64,000 bases of DNA from Algoriphagus mannitolivorans DSM 15301 (GCF_000429425.1 NZ_AUBV01000004.1:1-64000), one strand, 5' to 3'. Shown: positions 17,124-25,370, counted from the stretch's first letter. Program-made: numbers and translations. The notes: generated by a model from the sequence alone, not told the origin.

Positions 17124-17693
17124 TTATTTAGAAGCTACGTAAGTTTGGAATCCACTCGCAGTGGTCACTTTGAAGCTGATTGCACCTGGGTAAGCTGGTT
17201 TTGCAATAGTATATACCTTGTGCAATCCTTGAGGATTGTCCACCACTTCAGTATGGATCAACTTGTCACCATCGAAGATTTGAACAGTCACGTCCTTAGC
17301 TTCCAAATTGGAAACCAACAGTCTATACTGGTTGCTTCCCATTTCAGTCACTCGAGAGAATACCACAGGCTTTGATTTCACAGCAGTGCTGAAGGTAGCA
17401 GTTCTCAAAGTTCCGTTGGCATCAGATACTTCCAAAGAATACTGACCTGCTGGAAGAGCATTCAAATCATATCGCTTAGCAAAAGCTTCAGTCTTGGAGA
17501 TTCTGTCTCTCAAGACCAGGTTGTTGTTAGCATCGGTAATTTTTACTATCACAGCGCTGGTCGGTGCCTCCACTACTGCCACCATTACTTTGGCAGGTTC
17601 TGTTTGTCTGATTTCAACTGATTTTTCATCGTTGTAAGCAAACGCTCCTGATGCGATCCCCGCAACAAAAAGCATAGTCATGAATTTTTTCAT
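17124..17693 (-). CDS. small secreted beta-sandwich protein (unknown function)
   Basis: This 189-residue protein has a signal peptide (MKKFMTMLFVAGIASGAFAY). The body is made of beta segments suggestive of an Ig-like or C-terminal-sorting-type sandwich: PTSAVIVKITDANNNLVLRD, LPAGQYSLEVSDANGTLRTA and KDVTVQIFDGDKLIHTEVVD. Repeated phrases of that kind occur in secreted Bacteroidota proteins of the DUF3244 type, but I cannot assign a family with certainty. The frame opens 41 codons upstream, yet the signal peptide fixes the start at 17693. A strong promoter match lies 121 bases upstream, leaving a leader of about 110 bases. High expression is plausible. Confidence 0.75.
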   Translation of the reverse strand: MKKFMTMLFVAGIASGAFAYNDEKSVEIRQTEPAKVMVAVVEAPTSAVIVKITDANNNLVLRDRISKTEAFAKRYDLNALPAGQYSLEVSDANGTLRTATFSTAVKSKPVVFSRVTEMGSNQYRLLVSNLEAKDVTVQIFDGDKLIHTEVVDNPQGLHKVYTIAKPAYPGAISFKVTTASGFQTYVASK

Positions 17694-17813
17694 TTTTGTA
17701 GTTGGTTTAATAAAGGTTTTTGATTTCTGATTTTGTGTAACCGCAGGATGGTCTATTCCATCAAGGGGGCATTTTGGGTTACAGGGTCGTTCGATGCAAT
17801 TCGAATTACAATT

Positions 17814-17844
17814 CAAAGGTACAACACGAAATCAATTTTGCAAA
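17814..17844 (-). promoter_or_regulatory. Strong Bacteroidota-type promoter of the small secreted-protein gene
   Basis: On the minus strand TTTG (17844 to 17841) is followed after 19 bases by TACCTTTG (17821 to 17814), an exact match to the -33/-7 consensus. The gene start is at 17693, so the transcript carries a leader of roughly 110 bases. Confidence 0.75.
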
Positions 17845-18094
17845 TGTTTCAATGAAACAAATGTTTTGTTTCGAGTTATTTAACGTTTGATCTATTTTTT
17901 TACGGAATTTATAATATCATTTTGCAATCGATAGCGAAGACCATTCTATTGGGAGAAAATAGGTTTATACAAAATTTTATATTGAAAAAATACCTTATTA
18001 CATTTTTTTTAACCCTTAAGTACTTCTGTAAATTCCACATCGCAATCGATTGTATGGATTCAAAAAAAAATTAAATTTTTTTTGAGCAATCGCA
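17845..18094. other. AT-rich intergenic stretch with three GCAATCG motifs
   Basis: The intergenic region here runs from 17694 to 18143 and holds no credible gene. Apart from the promoter and terminator listed, it is very AT-rich. GCAATCG occurs three times on the plus strand (17924-17930, 18042-18048, 18086-18092), and the middle copy lies inside the palindrome CAATCGATTG (18043-18052). The repeats may be protein-binding sites; nothing proves it. Confidence 0.4.
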
Positions 18095-18119
18095 AAAAAA
18101 CCCGGTAACCCGGGTTTTT
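18095..18119 (-). terminator. Terminator of the ECF/DUF4252 operon
   Basis: A GC-rich hairpin (AACCCGG pairing with CCGGGTT) lies just downstream of the last DUF4252 gene. On the minus strand it is followed by a run of Ts, encoded by the A-run around 18094-18100. Confidence 0.75.
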
Positions 18120-18143
18120 GCATAGATTTTCAGATCTATAATT

Positions 18144-18623
18144 CTATTTCAAACCATTTTTCGCTTTATCGACCATTTCTTGAGTAAAAGCACCTTTTAA
18201 TTCGACCACCATCATTCCCCCGTCTTTATCATCCCCTACTAGAATGATCAAATCTTCAATCGTCTTTCCTCCTTTAGAGTAAATCATTAATCCGCTTTTC
18301 CCTTCGGCTGCTTCCATTAGCAATTCATAATTCTCTCTTTTTAGCCCTTTCTGAAGCGCATAAAATTCTCCTTTGGTCCTAGGATCCTCTGGCAAGGTGA
18401 AGAAATTCAGTTTTTCGACAGATTTTGCCACGGCGGCCATGTCATTTTTATCGAGGTCAATTTTAAAGCCCTCGGCAAAACTCAGAAAGTTCCCGCCTAA
18501 TTCCATTTGAAAGAAGTCCTCACTGCCTTTGTATTTTTCTTTTAAGGCAGCAATACTTTTGCTTTGCGCATTTACTCCCAGTACTAGGGCAAAGAAAGAA
18601 AAGGATAAAATCAGCTTTTTCAT
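18144..18623 (-). CDS. DUF4252 domain-containing secreted protein (second copy)
   Basis: This 159-residue protein has a signal peptide (MKKLILSFSFFALVLGVNAQ) and matches the DUF4252 pattern: a helical N-terminal half and a C-terminal strand region with DLIILVGDDKDGGMMVVELK and a final helix beginning FTQEMVDKAKNGL. The family has no known biochemical role and typically occurs in tandem behind an ECF sigma factor, as here. It is the last gene of the four-gene operon, 30 bases after its paralogue. It is shorter than the first copy because it lacks that copy's glycine/lysine tail. Confidence 0.8.
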   Translation of the reverse strand: MKKLILSFSFFALVLGVNAQSKSIAALKEKYKGSEDFFQMELGGNFLSFAEGFKIDLDKNDMAAVAKSVEKLNFFTLPEDPRTKGEFYALQKGLKRENYELLMEAAEGKSGLMIYSKGGKTIEDLIILVGDDKDGGMMVVELKGAFTQEMVDKAKNGLK

Positions 18624-18653
18624 AAGTCAATTAATATGTGGTTTAGTATGAAT

Positions 18654-19199
18654 TTATTTTGGGCCTTTGGGCCCCTTAGATCCTTTGCCGTATTGCTCCA
18701 TGCCTGGAATATTGGTCTTTTCGGCAAGCATATTTAAGTCCTTGTAAGTAAAAGATCCCAGCATGGAAATCAGGGTAAAGGCAGAGCCTTCTCCTGAAAT
18801 CATCATAAGTTCTCTTACCAGCCCAGCTTCCTCCCGGACCAAAAATTTCAAATCGCTCCCTTTATCATGGACTTCCATGAGTTCCTCATATTTGTTTTTA
18901 GACAAAGTATTCATTGCCTCTGCATACAAAGCTTTGCCATTGACTTCCTCAGAGGAAAGAATTCGGATTCCTCGAATCTTGGCGATCAATGCCCCCAATT
19001 CTTCAGCGTCCTTATCCGTTCCGGCATTGTTTTTTAGAAATCCACCCGCCATCTGCATCATCTTTGGGGAAATATAGACTCTGGAAAACCGGTCATCCTC
19101 CATGTATTTGGAGAAAAATTTCTGAATGGCATCCTCTTGAGCCTGGGATGCAAAGGCAACTCCAAGGATAAGGATTAGGAGAGACAGTATCTTTTTCAT
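18654..19199 (-). CDS. DUF4252 domain-containing secreted protein (first copy)
   Basis: This 181-residue paralogue of the following gene product has the signal peptide MKKILSLLILILGVAFASQA. Its central segment carries KIRGIRILSSEEVNGKALYA, the family's typical strand-turn, and the C-terminal region has LVRELMMISGEGSAFTLISM. It ends in a low-complexity GKGSKGPKGPK tail. It starts 3 bases after the anti-sigma-like gene, so it is cotranscribed with the sigma factor. It is probably periplasmic or outer-membrane associated and may be a target or sensor of the sigma system; this is inference from order. Confidence 0.8.
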   Translation of the reverse strand: MKKILSLLILILGVAFASQAQEDAIQKFFSKYMEDDRFSRVYISPKMMQMAGGFLKNNAGTDKDAEELGALIAKIRGIRILSSEEVNGKALYAEAMNTLSKNKYEELMEVHDKGSDLKFLVREEAGLVRELMMISGEGSAFTLISMLGSFTYKDLNMLAEKTNIPGMEQYGKGSKGPKGPK

Positions 19200-19202
19200 G
19201 AG

Positions 19203-19631
19203 TTAGGGTTCTTGTGGAAATAATTGTTTGGTCGTATTCAGGTATTTGAAATCCTTCAAGGGCTCCATTTGAGCTTGACCTTTGGCGAGGTTAGTTTGGA
19301 TAAGTGCCAAGGCATTCATGACCTCCTCGTAGGCGAGGCGTTCTTCTTCTTTTTGACGGTAATCTTGCCAAATCCAAACTGAACTCACAATCAAACTCAG
19401 CGAGGCTGCCCACGTCAGCCATTGGAGACTTCTTTGCTTGGCTGGTTTCTTTCGGGAAAGGATTAGCCTTTGAGGTTCTACACTTTTATAATCTGCTAAG
19501 GCACCGAAAAAGGTTTTTTCTTTTTCATAACCATCCACAATTCTCAAAGCTTCCTTCAGCTCCTTTTCTTCCGCAAGGGAAGTCTTCCCTTCCCAATACC
19601 GATGAAGCAATTCATCTAATCTCGATTTCAT
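19203..19631 (-). CDS. putative anti-sigma factor-like single-pass membrane protein
   Basis: This 142-residue protein has a charged cytoplasmic N-terminus (DELLHRYWEGKTSLAEEKEL). One transmembrane helix lies at about residues 69-86 (LQWLTWAASLSLIVSSVWIW), followed by a short external segment. The N-terminal pattern, a short helix pair plus EGKTS-type turn, is often seen in Bacteroidota proteins encoded directly after ECF sigma factors. It overlaps the sigma gene by 4 bases, so the two are translationally coupled. Anti-sigma function is inferred from this context; I see no classical zinc-binding anti-sigma motif. Confidence 0.68.
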   Translation of the reverse strand: MKSRLDELLHRYWEGKTSLAEEKELKEALRIVDGYEKEKTFFGALADYKSVEPQRLILSRKKPAKQRSLQWLTWAASLSLIVSSVWIWQDYRQKEEERLAYEEVMNALALIQTNLAKGQAQMEPLKDFKYLNTTKQLFPQEP

Positions 19632-20119
19632 GGGGTAATTCCTTGGTTGATTAATTTATTCCGCATGGTTTTTCTGGCTCTATGCAGGTTTACTTTGACT
19701 TGTTCCAAAGAGATTTCCATAAATCCGGCAATCTCTTCGTAGCTCATTTCTTCGACTTCCCTGAGATGGAAGATCATTTTTTGTTTTTCCGGCAACTCCT
19801 CCACCAGCCTGAAAATGATCTGCTGAGATTCTTGTTGCTCCAGGGAATTGGATTGGGATTGGGGTATCTGATCCAAACCATCCAAGGCTTCCATCCTACC
19901 ATTTTTCCGAAAGTGCATCAAAACCTCATTTTTGAGACTTTTGACCAGCCACCCGGCAAGATTGGGATGATCCTTAAGGTTCTTCTCCCGATCCATGGTT
20001 TTTTCAAAGACATTTTGAATCACATCCTCGGCCAAATCCCGGTCTTTGGTCCAAAGAAAGACCATCCGGAACAGCTTGCCTCGCATCGGCCAGATGTGGG
20101 TTTCGAAAAATGACTTCAT
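19628..20119 (-). CDS. ECF-type RNA polymerase sigma factor
   Basis: This 163-residue protein is the normal size for an ECF sigma factor. Region 2, for -10 melting and core binding, is at about residues 8-75 (FLWTKDRDLAEDVIQNVFEK). Region 4, a helix-turn-helix for the -35 element, is at about 105-155 (LPEKQKMIFHLREVEEMSYE, then IAGFMEISLEQVKVNLHRAR). It heads an operon with a coupled single-pass membrane protein and two secreted DUF4252 proteins, which suggests an envelope-responsive regulatory unit. No consensus promoter was found upstream, so it may activate its own transcription. Confidence 0.9.
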   Translation of the reverse strand: MKSFFETHIWPMRGKLFRMVFLWTKDRDLAEDVIQNVFEKTMDREKNLKDHPNLAGWLVKSLKNEVLMHFRKNGRMEALDGLDQIPQSQSNSLEQQESQQIIFRLVEELPEKQKMIFHLREVEEMSYEEIAGFMEISLEQVKVNLHRARKTMRNKLINQGITP

Positions 20120-20351
20120 TCAGTAGGATGATGCAGTATTCAAGGAAAAGTTACAGGGTACTCCGAAAAAAAATCATTTTTTTTCCAAAACCTTCGCTCT
20201 AAATCCGAGATTCATAGCCAAGACTGCATGAAAAATGAAAATTAGATTGATTTTAAATTCATTTGAAAAAATAGTATGCATGCAGACTATTTTATATTTT
20301 GCATCAATGAAACGGAAACTAATAACAGCTGGAAAATTCGCAGGAGAGGGC

Positions 20352-20384
20352 AAAAAAAATCCCGATCCTTGTGGGATCGGGATT
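20352..20384 (-). terminator. Terminator downstream of tRNA-Phe
   Basis: A 10-bp perfect stem (ATCCCGATCC at 20359-20368 with GGATCGGGAT at 20374-20383) has a 5-base loop. On the minus strand it is followed by a T-run from the A-run at 20352-20359. It begins immediately after the tRNA 3' end. Confidence 0.85.
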
Positions 20385-20385
20385 G

Positions 20386-20458
20386 TGGTGATGAGTGGAC
20401 TCGAACCACCGACTCACGGATTTTCAGTCCGATGCTCTACCAACTGAGCTACATCACC
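20386..20458 (-). tRNA. tRNA-Phe (anticodon GAA)
   Basis: The 73-base gene reads GGTGATGTAGCTCAGTTGGT at its 5' end on the minus strand and has a complete cloverleaf. The acceptor stem is GGTGAT/ATCACC, and the anticodon loop CTGAAAA sits at 20427 to 20421 with GAA at positions 34-36. The T-arm contains GGTTCGAGTCC. The 3' CCA is not encoded. It has its own promoter and terminator. Confidence 0.95.
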
Positions 20459-20474
20459 GTTGCGTAAAGTGATG

Positions 20475-20505
20475 CAAAGGTAAAAATTAGAGTATTTGAT
20501 ACAAA
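20475..20505 (-). promoter_or_regulatory. Promoter of tRNA-Phe
   Basis: On the minus strand TTTG (20505 to 20502) and TACCTTTG (20482 to 20475) are 19 bases apart, a full consensus match. The -7 box ends 16 bases upstream of the mature tRNA 5' end. Confidence 0.75.
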
Positions 20506-20561
20506 TCCTTTTCAGAAAAAATTAAACAGTATTTTCAGAGTAACTAGCTAAATAAATCAAT

Positions 20562-21896
20562 ATGAGCATTTTACCACAACTCGCATTTCTCCTAATTTTT
20601 GGACTTGCGGGGTTTATTTTGGCCAAAAGGATCAAATTCCTCAAAAGAAACATCCTCTTGGGTAAAGATGAAGCCAGAAATGATCGTTCTTCCGAGCGAT
20701 GGAAGACCATTCTTCTGGTTGCTTTTGGGCAACAAAAGATGTTCAAAAGAATCGTTCCGGCATTCTTGCACTTGCTAATCTATGTTGGGTTTGTAGTCAT
20801 CAATCTGGAAGTGTTGGAATTTATCCTCGATGGAGTTCTTGGAACCCATCGCTTGTTTGCCCCTGCACTGGGATCCTTCTACACGGTGGCTATGAACATT
20901 TTTGAGTTTTTAGCCTTCGCAGTTCTCATCTCCTGTGTAGCATTCCTAATAAGGAGAAATGTGATGAAAGTGGATCGATTTGTTAAGCCGGAGATGAAGG
21001 GATGGCCCACGCTGGATGCCAATCTCATTTTGGTAATAGAATGCATCCTGATGATGGCCATCTTAAAAATGAATGCCGCTGATCAAATCTTGGCCTCTAG
21101 AGGTGTAGAGCACTATACCCTATTGGGACCTCTTTTCTTCAGTGGACTGCTTCATCCGATTTTCGAAAACTTCTCAGACGGCTTCCTTATCTTCATCGAG
21201 AGGGGCGCTTGGTGGTTCCACATTGTAGGCATTTTAGCATTCGCCATTTACGTTACTTATTCCAAACACCTCCATATTTTCCTGGCTTTTCCAAACACCT
21301 GGTATTCCAACCTGAAGCCAAAAGGTGAAATCAACAATATGCCCGAAGTAACCAACGAGGTGAACATGATGCTGGGAATCCCTGTAGAGAACCCCGCCGA
21401 ACCACCGGCAGAGATTGGAAGATTTGGGGCAAAGGATATCAATGATCTCAGCTGGATCAATGTGCTCAATGCCTATTCCTGTACAGAATGCGGTAGATGT
21501 ACCTCAGAATGTCCGGCAAACCAAACCGGAAAAAAACTCTCTCCACGTAAAATAATGATGGATGTTCGTGACCGAGCTGAGGAAGTTGGAAAAAGCCTCG
21601 ATGCCGGAGGGCCTGGTCTAGAGGACGGCAAATCGCTTTTGGGAGATTACATCAGCAAAGAGGAAATCAATGCCTGTACTACCTGCAATGCCTGTGTGGA
21701 AGCCTGTCCGGTCAATATCGATCCGCTATCCATCATTTTGCAATTGAGAAGATATGTGGCCATGGAAGAATCCGGCACTCCTGCTCAGTGGAATGCGATG
21801 TTCCAAAACATGGAAACCAGCTTTTCACCTTGGAAATTCAGTCCTTCTGACCGATTCAACTGGGCTGAAAAAGTAAAAGAAGAAGAAATGAAATGA
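20562..21896 (+). CDS. membrane-bound (Fe-S) oxidoreductase subunit with two 4Fe-4S clusters (HdrC/NarI-like fusion)
   Basis: This 444-residue protein has about five membrane helices in its first 240 residues, arranged like a NarI-type haem-b/quinone-interacting domain. A cytoplasmic ferredoxin-like domain with two 4Fe-4S motifs follows: CTECGRCTSECP starting at residue 307 and CTTCNACVEACP starting at residue 372. This is the layout of the HdrC/LutB-like partner of a CCG-domain protein, which is encoded 48 bases downstream. Together they probably pass electrons between a quinone pool and an unidentified donor. A lactate or glycolate dehydrogenase subunit is not encoded nearby. Confidence 0.85.
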   Translation: MSILPQLAFLLIFGLAGFILAKRIKFLKRNILLGKDEARNDRSSERWKTILLVAFGQQKMFKRIVPAFLHLLIYVGFVVINLEVLEFILDGVLGTHRLFAPALGSFYTVAMNIFEFLAFAVLISCVAFLIRRNVMKVDRFVKPEMKGWPTLDANLILVIECILMMAILKMNAADQILASRGVEHYTLLGPLFFSGLLHPIFENFSDGFLIFIERGAWWFHIVGILAFAIYVTYSKHLHIFLAFPNTWYSNLKPKGEINNMPEVTNEVNMMLGIPVENPAEPPAEIGRFGAKDINDLSWINVLNAYSCTECGRCTSECPANQTGKKLSPRKIMMDVRDRAEEVGKSLDAGGPGLEDGKSLLGDYISKEEINACTTCNACVEACPVNIDPLSIILQLRRYVAMEESGTPAQWNAMFQNMETSFSPWKFSPSDRFNWAEKVKEEEMK

Positions 21897-21944
21897 CCTT
21901 GACTTTTGTCTTGAGTCTTTTGTCTAATGTCTAAAGTCTAAAAA

Positions 21945-22736
21945 ATGTCAACATATAAAGTACCTACCATGGCCGAAATGGCCGCTAATGGCCAAAGCCC
22001 AGAGGTCTTGTTTTGGGTTGGTTGTGCCGGCTCATTCGATGAGCGATACAAAGCTGTCACTCAGGCTTTCGTCAAAATCTTAAATAAAGTAGGAGTAAGC
22101 TTCGCAGTTTTAGGCCCGGAAGAGACCTGCACGGGTGATCCCGCAAGGAGAGCAGGAAATGAATTCCTCTTTCAGATGCAGGCCGTAGCCAATATTCAAG
22201 TGATGAATGGATACGAGGTGAAAAAAGTAGTAACTGCCTGTCCGCATTGCTTCAACACCATAAAAAATGAATATCCGGCATTGGGCGGAAACTATGAGGT
22301 AATCCACCACTCCCAATTTCTCCAACAATTGATCAACGAAGGAAAAGTTACACTCCAAGGCGGTGGAGAGTTTAAAGGCAAGAAAATCACCTTTCATGAC
22401 TCTTGCTATTTGGGACGCGCCAATGATGTCTATGAAGCCCCGAGAGAGGTGATCAAAGCTCTAGACGTGGAACTGGTTGAGATGAAACGTTGCCGCACCA
22501 AAGGCCTTTGCTGTGGAGCAGGAGGTGCGCAGATGTTTAAGGAACCCGAGTCCGGAAAGAAAGACATCAACATCGAAAGAACCGAAGAAGCTTTAGCCAC
22601 CGGCGCACAAGCAATCGCCGTGGGCTGCCCATTCTGTCTGACCATGATGACCGATGGCGTAAAAAACAAAGAGAAGGAAGCTGAAGTCCAAGTCTATGAC
22701 CTTGCCGAGATGATAGCCAAGGATATGGGAATTTAA
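21945..22736 (+). CDS. CCG-domain (Fe-S)-binding protein, HdrB/LutA-like
   Basis: This 263-residue cytoplasmic protein has two cysteine-rich CCG modules. The first contains FWVGCAGSFDERY and VTACPHCFNTI. The second contains FHDSCYLGRANDVYEAPREV and GLCCGAGGAQMF, followed by AVGCPFCLTMM. Such modules bind an unusual 4Fe-4S cluster in heterodisulfide reductase B and occur in lactate (LutA) and glycerol-3-phosphate (GlpC) oxidases. It is the soluble partner of the preceding membrane Fe-S protein. The 48-base gap has a repetitive tgtctt/gtctaa-type sequence. A hairpin follows the gene. Confidence 0.87.
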   Translation: MSTYKVPTMAEMAANGQSPEVLFWVGCAGSFDERYKAVTQAFVKILNKVGVSFAVLGPEETCTGDPARRAGNEFLFQMQAVANIQVMNGYEVKKVVTACPHCFNTIKNEYPALGGNYEVIHHSQFLQQLINEGKVTLQGGGEFKGKKITFHDSCYLGRANDVYEAPREVIKALDVELVEMKRCRTKGLCCGAGGAQMFKEPESGKKDINIERTEEALATGAQAIAVGCPFCLTMMTDGVKNKEKEAEVQVYDLAEMIAKDMGI

Positions 22737-22757
22737 AACTCCTTCTTGAATCAAATG

Positions 22758-22790
22758 AACCCTTTTTGCCGTTATGCAGAAAGGGTTTTT
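22758..22790 (+). terminator. Terminator after the Fe-S gene pair
   Basis: AACCCTTT at 22758 pairs with AAAGGGTT around 22780-22787, and T residues follow. It closes the two-gene Fe-S operon. Confidence 0.75.
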
Positions 22791-22905
22791 CATGTGATGG
22801 TAGTTTGATTTCAAATGCCCTCATGGAATCTCGAAATGATTATTATAGAATAAGCGTATGACTTTTTAGCCATACTCGATTTCTTTGAATTAAATATCAC
22901 AACCT

Positions 22906-23394
22906 ATGTATGTACCGTTTGCGCAAATGCCGGAGTATGCCAGAGTTTGGGTTTACCAAGCAGCGCGAAAAATCGAAGCTCAAGAGAAAGAAATCATCCA
23001 AAACCGAATGAAAGAATTCTGTGAGGGATGGAATACCCACGGCAACCGTATGCCAACCTCCTTTGAAATTGTGGATGACCAGATTCTTGTTTTGGCAGTA
23101 GATGAAAGTCAATTAGGTGCCAGCGGATGCTCCATCGATAGCTCTGTCAGAACTTTGCGGGAAATTGAAAGCCAATTGGGGATCAATTTGACAGATCAGG
23201 GAAAGATAAGCCTCAAAAACAGCCTTGGAAAAGTTTCTGTAATTCCCGCTCTAGGGATTAAATCCAGAGTCACTTCTGGAGAAATCACCGAAGAACTGGA
23301 AGTAATTAACCCGATTATTCAAACTAAAGCCGATCTTCAAAATCTTTGGCAGCCTGTTCGAAAAAGCTGGTTGAACAAATATTTTCCAAATTAA
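22906..23394 (+). CDS. conserved protein of unknown function
   Basis: This 162-residue soluble protein has no signal peptide and no membrane helix. I do not recognise a named domain. Visible features are an N-terminal helix rich in charged residues (VYQAARKIEAQEKEIIQNRM), a central alpha/beta region with AVDESQLGASGCSIDSSVRT, and a C-terminal segment ending KSWLNKYFPN. The coding quality is convincing and the start at 22906 follows a clear gap after a terminator. It lies 38 bases ahead of the PorE-like OmpA gene, so the two are probably cotranscribed. Any link with type IX secretion is a guess from position only. Confidence 0.7.
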   Translation: MYVPFAQMPEYARVWVYQAARKIEAQEKEIIQNRMKEFCEGWNTHGNRMPTSFEIVDDQILVLAVDESQLGASGCSIDSSVRTLREIESQLGINLTDQGKISLKNSLGKVSVIPALGIKSRVTSGEITEELEVINPIIQTKADLQNLWQPVRKSWLNKYFPN

Positions 23395-23432
23395 TTAGTA
23401 ATATTCACAGACAGACTGAATCCTTAGGCTCC

Positions 23433-25355
23433 ATGAAACACAGATTTTTTCCACTCCTCTTATTTCTGATTCTAATCCTTGGCGGTTGCAAAAGCCTAGT
23501 GGAAAAAGGGAACAACCAGTTTCTCTCTGGTCAATACCAATATGCCATCAATACCTTCAGCCAGATTTTAGCGGAAGACTCGACCAATTTGCGGGCAAAT
23601 CAGGTCATGGCTGAGAGCTATCGCCTTTCCAATCGGATCGAAAAAGCTTCCCCATATTATCAACAGTTGGTCGAGCAAGAGCCCAATTTCAACCATTATT
23701 TTTTTCTGGCGCAAAGCCTAAAAGCCCAGCAAAGGCATGAGGAAGCAAAAGCAGCATTTGAGGCCTCCAAACAATATACTTCCGATGATGCTCTAATGGC
23801 GCGAGTGCAGCGTGAAATTGAAGGAATCAAATTAGCGGAGGGAATTGAGAACTATTGGCCAAATCACGTCTTGGTCAATTATCAGGAACTTAATACCCCT
23901 GGGCCGGATTATGGACCGGTACTAAGTGAAAACTTCCTCTATTTCACCTCTGGAAGACAGGCCTCTGGGATCTACCCCGCAACAGGAACTCCTTACACCA
24001 AATTGTTTCGTGCGAGAGCAGACGGGCTAAAAGTGGACGTGGGTGCAATTCAAGCATTGCCTGAATTCAGAAATGAGGAGGGGCTAAATCAAGGCACTAT
24101 TGCCATCAGCCCGGACGGGAATACAATAATCTACGGACGTGGAAATTCTACCTCACCCAAAGATCTTCCGGACAATGCACTGTTTGTTTCATACTTCAGA
24201 GGAGCCGGTTTTACGCAACCTATCTGGATGCCAGTCAATGAGGACGAAACTTGGTGGAACTCCACTCCGGCGTTCAGTCCAGATGGCTCAGAGCTCTATT
24301 TTGCATCTAACCGACCCGGAGGATATGGGGGCACAGATCTCTATAAGGCCACCAGACTTGCCAACGGGGACTTCGGAAATGCGGTCAATCTTGGCCCAAC
24401 CATCAATACTCCAGGCAACGAATTGTTCCCTAGAATGACCCCAGACGGAAAGTTCTTCTTCTCCTCAGATGGACATCCCGGTTATGGAAAACTTGACCTT
24501 TTCGTCGCTGAAAAAGATGAATCCGGAAAGCAGGTAATCAAAAATCTTGGAGATAACTTCAACAGCAAATACGATGATTTTGGAATCTTCTTTACTGAAT
24601 ATCCAAAGGCAGGATTTATCACTTCCAATCGGGAAGGAGGCAAAGGGGACGATGATATTTATTATTTCGAAGACAAAACTCCCAAGCCAAAAATCATCAA
24701 CGTTTTGCTAAACGTATTTGCGAAAGAACAAGGAACCGACAACCCGATTCCTCAAACCAGAATCGTACTCTACGGCGCTGACAACAAGCAGCAGGGAGGG
24801 GATTTTTCCAATCCAAGTGGCCGAGTAAGGTTCACGATGGCTCCTAATTCGGATTATACCATAATAGCTTCTAAAAACGGATATTTCTCCAAGTCCTTCC
24901 CTTACACCACCAAGGGTAAGACTCCGGATCCTGCAACTTTGATTCAGGATGTCACCAATGTGACCCTGGACACTACGATTTATCTGGATCAGTTGATTTT
25001 GGAAAAATCCATCGTCTTGGAAAACATCTACTACGATCTGGATAAGGCTGAAATCCGACCGGATGCTGCGCTTGAGCTGGATAAATTGGTGAAAATATTG
25101 GCTGATAATCCAAGCATCCGCATCGAACTTAGCTCACATACTGACTCTAGATCCAGCGATGCTTACAATTTGAATCTATCCCAGAGAAGAGCTCAAAGCG
25201 CGGTAGATTACATCGTATCCAAAGGAATCTCAGCAGACCGCTTAGTGGCCAAAGGCTATGGAGAAACCCAGTTGATCATCAAAGACGCTCAAACTGAAGA
25301 AGAGCATCAAGTCAACCGAAGAACTGAGTTTAAGGTGATTGAGATCAAGGAATAA
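23433..25355 (+). CDS. PorE-like OmpA family lipoprotein (TPR, WD40-like propeller, C-terminal OmpA domain)
   Basis: This 640-residue lipoprotein begins with a signal peptide ending LILILGGC. Next come TPR-like helices at about residues 20-140 and a WD40-like PD40 propeller with ISPDGNTIIYGRG, FSPDGSELYFASNRPGGYG and MTPDGKFFFSSDG. A carboxypeptidase-like beta domain then lies around 425-510, and an OmpA peptidoglycan-binding domain spans about 530-640 (LENIYYDLDKAEIRPDAALE and LSSHTDSRSSDAYNLNLSQR). This domain order matches PorE of the type IX secretion system, an OmpA-like anchor to peptidoglycan. Bacteroidota often hold several such proteins, so the exact orthology is uncertain. The signal peptide fixes the start. 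Confidence 0.82.
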   Translation: MKHRFFPLLLFLILILGGCKSLVEKGNNQFLSGQYQYAINTFSQILAEDSTNLRANQVMAESYRLSNRIEKASPYYQQLVEQEPNFNHYFFLAQSLKAQQRHEEAKAAFEASKQYTSDDALMARVQREIEGIKLAEGIENYWPNHVLVNYQELNTPGPDYGPVLSENFLYFTSGRQASGIYPATGTPYTKLFRARADGLKVDVGAIQALPEFRNEEGLNQGTIAISPDGNTIIYGRGNSTSPKDLPDNALFVSYFRGAGFTQPIWMPVNEDETWWNSTPAFSPDGSELYFASNRPGGYGGTDLYKATRLANGDFGNAVNLGPTINTPGNELFPRMTPDGKFFFSSDGHPGYGKLDLFVAEKDESGKQVIKNLGDNFNSKYDDFGIFFTEYPKAGFITSNREGGKGDDDIYYFEDKTPKPKIINVLLNVFAKEQGTDNPIPQTRIVLYGADNKQQGGDFSNPSGRVRFTMAPNSDYTIIASKNGYFSKSFPYTTKGKTPDPATLIQDVTNVTLDTTIYLDQLILEKSIVLENIYYDLDKAEIRPDAALELDKLVKILADNPSIRIELSSHTDSRSSDAYNLNLSQRRAQSAVDYIVSKGISADRLVAKGYGETQLIIKDAQTEEEHQVNRRTEFKVIEIKE

Positions 25356-25370
25356 AAATTTGATCCTCAA

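Noticed and set aside
20235..20467. Two overlapping plus-strand frames across tRNA-Phe
   Set aside because: They cross the tRNA and its terminator and have no protein features.
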